From DASSZN01 sp035702805 (GTDB taxonomy: Bacteria; Chloroflexota; Chloroflexia; Thermomicrobiales; Thermomicrobiaceae), in the NCBI GenBank assembly GCA_035702805.1, contig DASSZN010000079.1, positions 1 to 21,177 of the forward strand: a stretch of 21,177 bases of DNA. Direction: 5' to 3'. A program made the translations under genes and the position numbers. Below the pieces are notes generated by a model. It searched no databases. It saw nothing but the letters and a program-made list of their open reading frames with translations, and was not told the origin of the DNA. Position 1 is the stretch's first letter, and every line of letters begins with the position of its first letter. This document shows positions 14,531 through 21,177 of this stretch, in pieces.

Positions 14531-14893
14531 TTGCTTCAACTCCACCAGAGCGTCGCGGCGGCGATCGCCCTGTACATGCTCATCCTCGGCATCTGGGGGC
14601 TCGTGGCGGCCGCGCGGAGCGGCGTGACTCCGTCGTACCGTGGATCCCTGGCCGTCGCCGAGGTGCTGACGCTGGTGGAAGCCGCGATCGGAGGACTGCT
14701 GCTGGTCGCGGGGGACCGGCCGGGCGATCCGCTCCACTTCCTCTACGGAGCCCTCGTGCCACTGGGCATCCCCGCGACCTACATCTTCGCGCACACCCGC
14801 TCGCCGCGGCGAGCGGCCCTCCTCTACGGTATCGCGACGCTGTTCATCGTCGGGCTGACCATCCGCGCCATCATGACCGGCCGTCCATCGTAG
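14531..14893 (+). CDS. Small four-helix membrane protein of unknown function
   Basis: A 120-residue very hydrophobic protein that I do not recognise. TTG at 14531 is taken as the start because AGGAGAGG (14523-14530) abuts it; the spacing (3 nt from AGGAG) is short, and the in-frame ATG at 14576 is the alternative but would cut into the first helix. Four membrane segments are visible (about residues 7-27, 41-61, 69-87 and 95-113) with short polar loops. It is divergent from the PIG-L gene and convergent with the cytochrome b gene, with only 3 bp between the two stops. A membrane role near respiratory genes is suggested by location only. Confidence 0.72.
   Translation: MLQLHQSVAAAIALYMLILGIWGLVAAARSGVTPSYRGSLAVAEVLTLVEAAIGGLLLVAGDRPGDPLHFLYGALVPLGIPATYIFAHTRSPRRAALLYGIATLFIVGLTIRAIMTGRPS
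14797..14816. repeat. 20-bp perfect palindrome inside the small membrane protein gene
   Basis: CCGCTCGCCG (14797-14806) is exactly reverse-complementary to 14807-14816. It lies in codons for a short loop (TRSPRRA) and, read on the minus strand, about 80 nt beyond the cytochrome b stop, so it could act as the terminator of the respiratory operon. Confidence 0.4.
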
Positions 14894-14896
14894 CCG

Positions 14897-16318
14897 CTAC
14901 GGCGAGCCGCTCGCCGTCTGCGACGACACCTTGAGCGCCGACAGGAACGCCACCAGGTTCTGGACCTGGGACGGCGACAGGATGGTGCCGTAGGCCGGCA
15001 TGTTGTAGCCGCCGTTCAGGATGCGCCAGGTCAGCTGGTTGGGCGTGAGCCTGTCGCCGATGCTGGTCAGGTTGGGCCCACGCAGGCCGCCGGTCCCGGC
15101 GATCGTGTGACAGTCGTGGCAGGCCATCTGGTTGAAGAGGAGCCGGCCCTCATTGGCCTGCGCCGAGAGCGGTGGCAGCTTCGAGGTCGCGACCTCCGGT
15201 GGCAGGAACCGGGGCGACCACGGCGCGATCTCGCCCTTGCGTGCCATCACCGCCACCGACACGACCGAGAGCAGCACGATCACCACCGCCCACGGGCGTC
15301 GGCGCGGACTGCGCTCGCCCGACGAGGCCACGATCGGCACGATCAGGAACCCGATGATCGCGACGATCGGGAACCCGATGATGAACACGTTCTCGATCGT
15401 GGGCGGGATCAGCGAGAGGAACGCGTAGTACCAGATGAACTCCCAGTCGGGGCGCGGGTTGGCGAGGATGATGGTCGGGTTCGCATTGCCCGCCAGTTGC
15501 ACCGGCCCGAGGACGATGGCCAGGATGAGGACGACCGTGCCGATGGCCAGCGCGAAGATGACGTCCCGCCAGGCCGCATCCGGCCAGAACGGGATGCCCT
15601 CGCGCTGCAGCAGCTCGTCGTACCACTGCTTGTACGACTCCCGCGGGATGACGCGACCCGGCACCGGCGGCTCCGAGATGCCGTGGTGGACGACCAGGTA
15701 GAGGTGGACGCCGATCAGCAGGAACATCAGCGCCGGGATCAGGAAGACGTGGGTGGCGTAGAAGCGCGTCAGCGTCGCCCCGCCGATCGTCTGCCCGGCA
15801 AAGAGCAGCTCGGCGAGCCAGTGGCCGATCCACGGCACCCGGCCGACCTGCTCCGCGCCGATGACGATGGCCCAGTAGGCGTTCTGGTCCCAGCGCAGTA
15901 GCTGGCCGGTGAAGGCCATGCCCAGCGTGAGCAGGAGCAGCCCCACGCCGGTGAACCAGTTGAGCTCACGGGGGTACTTGAACGACCCGGTCAGGAAGAC
16001 GCGGATCGCGTGGGCGAAGATGAGGACCACCATCGCCGAGGCGCCCCAGTAGTGGATGCCACGCACGATGTAGCCGAGGGTGGCCGTGTTGGTGATGAAC
16101 TCGAGCGTGGAGTAGGCGCTGTTCGGAGCGGGCACGTAGGTGAAGGCCAGCGCCACGCCGGTCACCACCTGCACGGTGAAGGCGACCAGCGTCGCGCTGC
16201 CGAGCACGTACCACCAGTTGACGCCGGGCGGCACCGGGTGCTGAATGACCGGCAGGATGGCCTTCGACCATCCAAGGCGCTCATCGAACCAGCCAGACAG
16301 GCGGCGCAATGCCGACAT
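14897..16318 (-). CDS. Cytochrome b of a bc-type complex with fused C-terminal haem c domain
   Basis: A 473-residue membrane protein carrying quinol oxidation and two b haems, plus a covalently bound c haem. ATG at 16318 (complement) has GAGGAG about 8 nt upstream and lies 14 bp after the Rieske stop. The haem b ligands are His89/His103 and His190/His205. The second pair is 15 apart, as in the b6 type, not 14 as in mitochondrial cytochrome b. Unlike plant b6/subunit IV, the N- and C-terminal halves are joined in one chain. The Qo-site motif usually written PEWY reads P290-D-W-E293. After the last helices (about 313-333 and 343-358) a monohaem domain follows: Cys400-x-x-Cys403-His404 in ACHDCH, with Met440 in GYNMPAYG as likely sixth ligand. 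No separate cytochrome c1 gene is present, so this domain probably fills that role. Confidence 0.93.
   Translation of the reverse strand: MSALRRLSGWFDERLGWSKAILPVIQHPVPPGVNWWYVLGSATLVAFTVQVVTGVALAFTYVPAPNSAYSTLEFITNTATLGYIVRGIHYWGASAMVVLIFAHAIRVFLTGSFKYPRELNWFTGVGLLLLTLGMAFTGQLLRWDQNAYWAIVIGAEQVGRVPWIGHWLAELLFAGQTIGGATLTRFYATHVFLIPALMFLLIGVHLYLVVHHGISEPPVPGRVIPRESYKQWYDELLQREGIPFWPDAAWRDVIFALAIGTVVLILAIVLGPVQLAGNANPTIILANPRPDWEFIWYYAFLSLIPPTIENVFIIGFPIVAIIGFLIVPIVASSGERSPRRRPWAVVIVLLSVVSVAVMARKGEIAPWSPRFLPPEVATSKLPPLSAQANEGRLLFNQMACHDCHTIAGTGGLRGPNLTSIGDRLTPNQLTWRILNGGYNMPAYGTILSPSQVQNLVAFLSALKVSSQTASGSP
14899..14917. terminator. Hairpin just past the small membrane protein gene
   Basis: ACGGCGAG (14899-14906) pairs with CTCGCCGT (14910-14917) around a CCG loop. 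It begins 6 nt after the TAG at 14891-14893 and lies within the 3' end of the convergent cytochrome b gene; no T-run. Confidence 0.45.
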
Positions 16319-16332
16319 CGGACCGCTCCTCG

Positions 16333-16824
16333 CTAACTGATCGGCAGTGGGCGGGTCAGCGCCTGCACCGTCCCGTTCTGAATCCGCCACTGGTACCGGA
16401 AGAGCGGGCGCGGCGCGGGACCACCGGCGACGGACCCGTCCGCGTAGAAGACGCTCCCGTGACACGGGCAGAGGAAGAGCTTGGCCCCCGCCACCCAGTT
16501 CACCGGGCAGCCCAGGTGAGTGCAGTTCTCCGCGAAGACCACGAACTCGGTGTCGGCCGCGCGCCGCACCCACACCGCAGTCGTGGCAGTCTCACCCGAC
16601 CAGGCGACCGGCGACGGGCTCTGGATCGGCACCTCTTTGAAGTCCTCGCCGACCTTGAAGGAGTCGACCGTGCCGAGGTCGCGCCACACGTTCTTGGCCG
16701 GGTGGATCAGCGGGAAGAGCAGGTAGGCAACGATCGGGGTGGCGACGACCGCCGCGGCCAGCCCGGCCAGCGTGAGGCTCATCCGGTTGAGGAACTGCCG
16801 CCGCGTCATCAGCAGGTCATCCAC
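16333..16824 (-). CDS. Rieske 2Fe-2S protein of the bc complex
   Basis: A 163-residue membrane-anchored iron-sulfur subunit that takes the first electron from quinol. The N-terminus has a twin-arginine-like R8-R9-x-F-L sequence followed by one hydrophobic anchor (about 16-38), typical of Tat-exported Rieske proteins. The cluster motifs are intact: Cys101-T-His103-L-G-Cys106 and Cys119-P-Cys121-His122-G-S, where C101, H103, C119 and H122 bind the cluster and C106/C121 would form the disulfide. GTG at 16824 (complement) is used because GGAG lies 9 nt upstream; the ATG five codons later is possible but has a poorer site. The start overlaps the preceding gene by 8 bp, and the gene ends 14 bp before cytochrome b. 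Confidence 0.95.
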   Translation of the reverse strand: MDDLLMTRRQFLNRMSLTLAGLAAAVVATPIVAYLLFPLIHPAKNVWRDLGTVDSFKVGEDFKEVPIQSPSPVAWSGETATTAVWVRRAADTEFVVFAENCTHLGCPVNWVAGAKLFLCPCHGSVFYADGSVAGGPAPRPLFRYQWRIQNGTVQALTRPLPIS

Positions 16825-17230
16825 GGGTCACGTCTCCGATCCAGCCAACCAGGCCGATCACGACCAGCACGAAGCCGACGGCCATGAAGGTGAGGCTGGT
16901 AATGATCCCCAGCCCGACGAGCGTGACGCCAAGCGCGAGGGCGGCCGGCCAGTAGGTCGGCGGCACCGTGTGGAAGGCGAGCGCGGTGAGACGCTCCTGG
17001 TCCGGGACGTTCTCGTGCGTCTCGGGAGGCGTCGGCACGGGCTGGGCGCCGGTCTCGCGAGACTGCACGGCCGGTCGCTGCTCGCCGGACGAGTCGTGGT
17101 CGCCCGTCATGGCCGCCAGCCAGCGCCGCGGCACCACCGCGGCGGCAGTCATGAGCGCGCCGAGCACCGCCACCGTCCCGACGATCCGCTTGATCGGCGG
17201 GGTCCGATCGTCCGATCTGGTCGGCATCAT
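16817..17230 (-). CDS. Small membrane protein, cytochrome oxidase subunit IV-like
   Basis: A 137-residue protein with one N-terminal hydrophobic segment (about 16-34), a hydrophilic Pro/Glu-rich middle (about 40-85) and two closely packed C-terminal helices (about 95-113 and 115-132), starting at PTYWPAALALG. The C-terminal helical pair and its place between the oxidase and Rieske genes recall the small subunit IV of actinobacterial and Thermus-type oxidases, but similarity is by layout and I did not recognise a diagnostic motif. Two ATGs stand in tandem (17230 and 17227, complement) behind GAGGAGGGG; the second gives the better spacing. The gene overlaps the Rieske start by 8 bp, showing coupling within the operon. 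Confidence 0.7.
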   Translation of the reverse strand: MMPTRSDDRTPPIKRIVGTVAVLGALMTAAAVVPRRWLAAMTGDHDSSGEQRPAVQSRETGAQPVPTPPETHENVPDQERLTALAFHTVPPTYWPAALALGVTLVGLGIITSLTFMAVGFVLVVIGLVGWIGDVTRG

Positions 17231-17279
17231 CCCCTCCTCTGGTCGACCGCTCGACCGGCCCCGCGGGCGCGGTCGGCAC

Positions 17280-19532
17280 TCACAGGATCGGCATCAGGAA
17301 GATCACCGCGTAGAGCACGATCCACACGGCGTCGACGAAGTGCCAGTAGGCGGCGACCGAGCGTACCGCGTCCTCGCTGTTGCCGCCGCGCAGCCGGCCG
17401 GAGAGCGACAGCCCGAGCATGACCGCGAGCGCGATGAGCCCGACGAGGACGTGGAAGAGGTGGAACCCGGTCAGGGTGTAGAAGGAGGAGGTGAACAGGT
17501 TGCGCCCGACCGTGATGTTGTGTGCGTACATGGTGAAGTAGTCGGAGATCTGGCCGTAGAAGAAAATGGCGGCCAGGACCATGGTGCCCCCCCACCAGAG
17601 CCGGAAGCCGCGGTGATCCCCCCGGGAGAACCGGCGCTCGGCCATGATCATGGTGGCGCTGCTCGCCCAGAGGGCGATGCTGAACAGGCCGGTGCGCAAG
17701 ATATCCAGGTTGTGGGGGGTTGGGCCGGCCACGCTGCGGTTGTGGTACTCGATGTAGGTCACCAGCAGGGCGCCGAAGAAGAAGACCTCGGAGCTGATCA
17801 GCGACAGCACGCCCAGGAGCGGCGTCGAGATCGAGAAGAAGAGCTCACGCCGCGGTCTGGTGGGGCCGATCGCCGGTACCGCGGCGTCGCTGCCGCCGCG
17901 CACCTCCGGCTGGTGTGCCAGGTCGTAGAGCGGGCGATTGCTCCGGATGGGCGGCAGCGACGTGAAGTTGTGCTCGGGCGGGGGCGACGTCGTGTACCAC
18001 TCCAGCGTCCAGGCATCCCATGGGTTATTGCCGGCGACCTGCCCATCGTGCAGCGAGACCCAGAGGTTCCACAGCAGGACCAGGACCGAGATGCCCAGGA
18101 TCCCGGCGCCGATCGTCTCGAGGAGGTTGAGGGTGGCCCAGCCGGGCAGGTTCGGGTAGGTGTAGACGCGGCGGGGCATGCCCATCAGCCCGACGATGTG
18201 CATTGGGAAGAAGGTGAGGTTGAACCCGATCACCATCAGCCAGAAGTGCCACTTACCCAACTTCTCGTCGAGCAGGCGGCCGGACATCTTGGGGAACCAG
18301 TAGTAGAGCCCGGCCATCATGGCCATCAGGCTGCCGCCGAAGAGCACGTAGTGGAAGTGCGCCACGACGTAGTAGGTGTCCTCCAGTTGCCAGTCGACCG
18401 GGAAGGTGGCGAACTGGACGCCGCTGATCCCGCCGATGGTGAACTGGATCAGGAAGGCGATGGCGAAGAGCATCGCGGTGTTGAAGCGGATGCGCCCGCC
18501 CCACATCGTGCCCAGCCAGGCGAAGATCTTGATGCCGGTCGGGACGGCGATGAGCAGGCTGGTCGCGCCGAAGAAGCCCTCCTGGACGTTGCTGAGCCCG
18601 GTGGCGAACATGTGGTGGGCCCAGACCATGATGCTCAGGAAGGAGATGGCCCAGCCCGACACCACCACGACCCAGTAGCCGAACAGGGGCTTGCGCGAGA
18701 AGACCGGCACGACCTCGGACATCACGCCGAAGGCCGGCAGCACCATGATGTAGACCTCGGGGTGACCGAAGAACCAGAACAGGTGCTGCCAGAGGAGAGG
18801 ATCGCCGCCGGCCGCGGCGACGAAGAACTTGGTGCCGACGGTGTGGTCGAGGGCGAGCATCACCTGCGCGGCCGTCAGGCTGGGGATCGCCCAGATGATC
18901 AGTCCGGCCGTCACCAGCGCCATCCAGGAGAAGACGGGGATCCGACCGTAGGTCATACCCGGAGCTCGGAGCTTGATGAAGGTGACGATAACGTTGATCC
19001 CGGTGGCGATCGTCCCGATGCTGACGACGGTGAGCGCCAGCGCCCAGTAGCTCGGACCCTGGCCGATGGCGTAGGGCGCCTCGGTGAGCGGCGCGTAGGC
19101 GAACCAGCCGAAGTCGGGCGCCCCGTTCGTCAGGAAGCTGAAGTAGAGGAAGATTCCGCCGAACAGGAAGAGCCAGAAGCTCATCGCGTTGAGGCGCGGG
19201 AAGGCCATGTCGCGCGCGCCGATGCCGAGCGGGAGGATGTAGTTGATGAAGCCGATCATCAGCGGCACCACCACCAGGAAGATCATGGTGGTCCCGTGCA
19301 TGGTGAAGAGCGCGTTGTACTCGTAGGGAGTCAGCAGTGTCTCACGGGGCTGGGCCAGCTGGATCCGCATGACCATGGCCTCGCCCCCACCGACCAGGAA
19401 GAAGAATCCGGCGGCGGCCATGTAGAGGATGCCAATGCGCTTGTGGTCGACGGTGGCGACCCACTCCAGCAGCCGGTTCCAGCGGGCGGCAGCCCTCTCC
19501 GGCTGCGGGTAGGCCTCGGTGACCGTCGCCAT
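17280..19532 (-). CDS. coxA: Cytochrome c oxidase subunit I+III fusion
   Basis: A 750-residue fusion of the catalytic subunit I (about 1-545) and subunit III (about 565-750) of a haem-copper oxidase, which reduces O2 and pumps protons. Subunit I has the low-spin haem ligands His79 (TMHGTT) and His394, the high-spin haem ligand His392 (AHFHYV), and CuB ligands His257, His306 and His307. His257 begins HPEVY, in which Tyr261 is the cross-linked tyrosine. Glu259 in the same motif and Asp108 in ARDMAFP mark a D-channel, and Lys335 in PTGIKIFAW marks a K-channel, so this is an A1-type enzyme. Subunit III follows a Pro-rich linker with S-S-E-V-F-F-F-G-A-L and the closing F-H-L-F-H-V-L / A-A-Y-W-H-F-V-D motifs. 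A I+III fusion is also known in the Thermus caa3 oxidase. The ATG starts 1 bp after the coxB stop. Confidence 0.96.
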   Translation of the reverse strand: MATVTEAYPQPERAAARWNRLLEWVATVDHKRIGILYMAAAGFFFLVGGGEAMVMRIQLAQPRETLLTPYEYNALFTMHGTTMIFLVVVPLMIGFINYILPLGIGARDMAFPRLNAMSFWLFLFGGIFLYFSFLTNGAPDFGWFAYAPLTEAPYAIGQGPSYWALALTVVSIGTIATGINVIVTFIKLRAPGMTYGRIPVFSWMALVTAGLIIWAIPSLTAAQVMLALDHTVGTKFFVAAAGGDPLLWQHLFWFFGHPEVYIMVLPAFGVMSEVVPVFSRKPLFGYWVVVVSGWAISFLSIMVWAHHMFATGLSNVQEGFFGATSLLIAVPTGIKIFAWLGTMWGGRIRFNTAMLFAIAFLIQFTIGGISGVQFATFPVDWQLEDTYYVVAHFHYVLFGGSLMAMMAGLYYWFPKMSGRLLDEKLGKWHFWLMVIGFNLTFFPMHIVGLMGMPRRVYTYPNLPGWATLNLLETIGAGILGISVLVLLWNLWVSLHDGQVAGNNPWDAWTLEWYTTSPPPEHNFTSLPPIRSNRPLYDLAHQPEVRGGSDAAVPAIGPTRPRRELFFSISTPLLGVLSLISSEVFFFGALLVTYIEYHNRSVAGPTPHNLDILRTGLFSIALWASSATMIMAERRFSRGDHRGFRLWWGGTMVLAAIFFYGQISDYFTMYAHNITVGRNLFTSSFYTLTGFHLFHVLVGLIALAVMLGLSLSGRLRGGNSEDAVRSVAAYWHFVDAVWIVLYAVIFLMPIL

Positions 19533-19533
19533 C

Positions 19534-20541
19534 TCACTTCAACCCTTCGAGGTACGCGACCAGCGCCTGGAGGTCCGCCGACGAGAACTTGTAGTCCGGC
19601 ATGTGGACACCGGGTTTGACCTGCTGGGGCCCGGTGATCCAGCGCGCCAGGTTCGCCGGCGTGTTGTCGAGCACCCCACTCCCGAGCTGCTTGCGGCTGC
19701 CGAAGTGCGTCAGATTCGGGCCGACCGTGCCCGTCGCCTGCGTCCCGGCGATGGTGTGGCAGGCCACGCAGGTGCTAGACATGAAGACCTGCTCGCCACG
19801 GGCGGCCTGCGCGCTCGCGGGCGGGCGGGCCGCGGCCGCGTTGTCCTTCACCCAGGCCTGGAACTGGCTGGGAGACTCGGCGACGACCGTCGTCAGCATC
19901 CAAGCGTGCTGGTTGCCGCAGAACTCCACGCAGAACCCCTGAAACGTCCCCGTCTGGGTTACCGTCATGTCCATGATGTTGGTCTTGGTGGGGATCGCGT
20001 CGATCTTCCAGCCGAACTGCGGCACCCAGAAGCTGTGGATCACGTCCGCCGACTGCACCTCGAAGTGCAGCGGGGTGTTCACCGGGATGTGCAGCTCACC
20101 GTCCGTGGTGACGTGCTGGTTCGGGTAGATGTACTCCCAGTACCACTGGTGCCCGACCACCCGGACGGTCAGGGTATTCGTTGCGGGTGGATCCGACCGC
20201 ACCACGCCCATGACCATGAGCGAGAGGACGAGCAGCGTGATCTCGATCGCCAGGGGAACGGCGGTGTAGAGCACCTCGACCTTGCGATTGCCCGTCGTCT
20301 GTGGCACCTCCGCGTCGGGTGGCAGCCGGCGGGAGCGAACGATCGAGATGACCAGGATGGTGACCACCACTGCCAGGATGAAAGCGGCGATCGCCAGCTC
20401 GAGGAGGAAGAGGTTCAGGATGGCGTGACCGCCGGGGGTCACTACCCGGTCCGCGATGGGGGCCGAACAGCCCCCGAGCAGCGGCAGCAGCATGGTCCCC
20501 GCCGCCGCCAGGAGCAGTCGCTTCAACCGAGGTCGCCGCAC
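19534..20541 (-). CDS. coxB: Cytochrome c oxidase subunit II with C-terminal haem c (caa3 type), lipoprotein
   Basis: A 335-residue subunit II that accepts electrons at haem c, passes them to CuA and then to subunit I. GTG at 20541 (complement) is chosen because GGAAGGGA lies 7 nt upstream and the protein then opens with a lipoprotein signal (MRRPRLKRLLL to LLGGC, Cys25). Two membrane helices follow (about 40-68 and 90-114). The CuA site is complete: His169, Cys204, Glu206, Cys208, His212 and Met215 in CVEFCGNQHAWM. The tail holds a monohaem domain with Cys258-V-A-Cys261-His262 and Met314 in HMPDY as sixth ligand. This makes the oxidase caa3-type. It is the first gene of the operon, with a promoter about 130 bp upstream. 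Confidence 0.96.
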   Translation of the reverse strand: MRRPRLKRLLLAAAGTMLLPLLGGCSAPIADRVVTPGGHAILNLFLLELAIAAFILAVVVTILVISIVRSRRLPPDAEVPQTTGNRKVEVLYTAVPLAIEITLLVLSLMVMGVVRSDPPATNTLTVRVVGHQWYWEYIYPNQHVTTDGELHIPVNTPLHFEVQSADVIHSFWVPQFGWKIDAIPTKTNIMDMTVTQTGTFQGFCVEFCGNQHAWMLTTVVAESPSQFQAWVKDNAAAARPPASAQAARGEQVFMSSTCVACHTIAGTQATGTVGPNLTHFGSRKQLGSGVLDNTPANLARWITGPQQVKPGVHMPDYKFSSADLQALVAYLEGLK

Positions 20542-20676
20542 GCTACCGTCCCTTCCGAGCGCGGTCGCCGGCAAGTTCCCTGCCAGCACTCCCGACAGTG
20601 AGACAGCGTGTGCCCGACACGGGCGTGGCGTTTGCCACGTGATCCGATTTGCCACCAGACAAGCGAATTCATACCC
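20542..20676 (-). promoter_or_regulatory. Leader and promoter region of the respiratory operon
   Basis: On the minus strand the predicted transcript starts near 20661 and has a leader of about 120 nt before the coxB GTG. Two neighbouring small hairpins lie in it: CGTGGC/GCCACG (20624-20629 with 20634-20639, 4-nt loop) and CGTGT/ACACG (20607-20611 with 20617-20621, 5-nt loop). They could be a protein-binding site or a leader structure; no known riboswitch was recognised. Confidence 0.4.
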
Positions 20677-20696
20677 TCAGTCGGGTTTGCGGTCAA
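20668..20696 (-). promoter_or_regulatory. Sigma-70-type promoter of the cox-bc operon
   Basis: Read on the minus strand, TTGACC (20696-20691, five of six matches) is followed after exactly 17 nt by TATGAA (20673-20668, four of six matches). The -35 element lies inside the last codons of pgl, and the -10 is just past its stop, so the promoter reads into coxB. Confidence 0.65.
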
Positions 20697-21177
20697 GATC
20701 TGCTGCCGCTGCCGCGTCGAGGAGCCAGGTCACCCGCCCAGCGGCGGTGCGCAGCACCTGCGACGGCGTCTGAATGGGGTCGTAGGGCGCCTCAAGCGCG
20801 CGGCGAACCGCGGCGGCCTTGTCGGCGCCGGCCACGAGCACGAGCACGTTCGCGGCCTCGGTGATCACCGGCACCGTCACCGTGATGCGCGTCGTGCCCA
20901 GCTGCGGCACGACGTTCTCGACCACCAGGCGGTCGGTCACCTCGAGCGCGCGCGTCGCGGGGAAGAGCGAGGCGGTATGGCCATCGGCGCCGATGCCAAG
21001 CAGCATCAGCCCGAAGTCGGGCGGCTCGCCGACCGCCAGCCCGAATACCTCCCGCAGCCGCGCCTCGTACGCCGCGGCGGCCTCGGCCGGCGGGTTCTCC
21101 CCCTCGATACGGTGGATCTGTCCCGGCGGGATCGGCACGTGGTTCAACAGCGCGAGGCGCGCCATGTGGTAGTTGCT
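20677..21177 (-). CDS. pgl: 6-phosphogluconolactonase, 5' partial
   Basis: The C-terminal 166 residues of a Pgl/DevB-type lactonase that hydrolyses 6-phosphogluconolactone in the oxidative pentose phosphate pathway. The frame stays open to the window end (S-N-Y-H before the first internal ATG at 21165), so the true start is outside. Recognisable family segments are the S-N-Y-x-M-A-R-x-A-L-L-N-H-V-P-I-P helix/loop, LLGIGADGHTASLFP (the conserved substrate-binding G-x-D-G-H-T/A-S-L-F-P motif) and the ITVTVPVI strand leading to an LVAGADKAAAV segment. Related genes (zwf, gnd) are expected upstream beyond the window but are not visible. Its 3' end contains the -35 element of the cox operon promoter. 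Confidence 0.95.
   Translation of the reverse strand, partial: SNYHMARLALLNHVPIPPGQIHRIEGENPPAEAAAAYEARLREVFGLAVGEPPDFGLMLLGIGADGHTASLFPATRALEVTDRLVVENVVPQLGTTRITVTVPVITEAANVLVLVAGADKAAAVRRALEAPYDPIQTPSQVLRTAAGRVTWLLDAAAAADLDRKPD

Noticed and set aside
16968..19619. A very long plus-strand open frame (883 codons) opposite the oxidase genes
   Set aside because: It is antisense to coxA and neighbours, which carry every catalytic motif of the family; its translation is a low-complexity run of Asp, Glu, His, Arg and Gly typical of GC-rich antisense frames, and it has no ribosome binding site.
20542..20655. Upstream GTG start giving coxB 38 extra residues
   Set aside because: The extension would place the lipoprotein signal internally and has no Shine-Dalgarno; GTG at 20541 has one and starts directly with the signal peptide.

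Overview
This is a GC-rich bacterial chromosomal window with gene-dense coding, frequent GTG/TTG starts and strong GGAGG-type ribosome binding sites. The gene content suggests a high-GC aerobic bacterium, most likely Chloroflexota of the Thermomicrobia/Sphaerobacter type: a caa3-type oxidase with a fused subunit I+III, a cytochrome b carrying its own c-type haem, an IorB-like molybdenum hydroxylase, and PIG-L and DUF2231 proteins. That placement is inferred from gene content and was not tested by a search. I see no rRNA, tRNA, insertion sequence, integrase, phage gene or CRISPR array.

Layout, left to right. (1) 1-1748 (+): 3' part of a molybdopterin-binding hydroxylase subunit. (2) 1749-2243: the longest gene-free stretch, with two strong hairpins and a repeat cluster. 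(3) 2244-3362 (+): membrane-anchored HtrA/DegP-like serine protease. (4) 3529-5341 (+): ECF sigma factor overlapping a transmembrane zinc-finger anti-sigma factor; together with the protease this looks like an envelope-stress block. (5) 5457-7291 (+): two-gene ABC transporter (ATPase and ABC-2 permease). (6) 7378-9222 (+): metallo-beta-lactamase-fold hydrolase, then an M24-fold protein with a degenerate metal site. (7) 9316-11160 (-): ThDP-dependent pyruvate oxidase/acetolactate synthase-like enzyme, divergent from a DUF2231 membrane protein at 11433-11951 (+). (8) 12148-13499 (+): nadC overlapping a NUDIX hydrolase by 4 bp, closed by a 17-bp-stem terminator. (9) 13586-14335 (-): PIG-L deacetylase, divergent from a small four-helix membrane protein (14531-14893, +). 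(10) 14897-20541 (-): five-gene respiratory operon read right to left: coxB with a haem c domain, coxA-coxC fusion, small subunit-IV-like protein, Rieske protein, cytochrome b-haem c fusion. (11) 20677-21177 (-): 6-phosphogluconolactonase, running off the window.

The respiratory operon is the most coherent system. Quinol would be oxidised at cytochrome b/Rieske, and electrons would pass through the haem c on the tail of cytochrome b to the haem c and CuA of CoxB, then to the haem/CuB centre of CoxA. No separate cytochrome c gene is visible. A good sigma-70-type promoter (TTGACC, 17 nt, TATGAA) lies across the end of pgl and would drive the whole operon.

Many gene ends carry long GC-rich hairpins without U-tracts. 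I did not find a clearly new multi-gene system. The best leads are the 23-bp wobble-preserving hairpin at 1829-1882, the internal ribosome binding site in the anti-sigma gene, the M24 protein that has lost metal ligands, and the c-haem arrangement of the respiratory operon.
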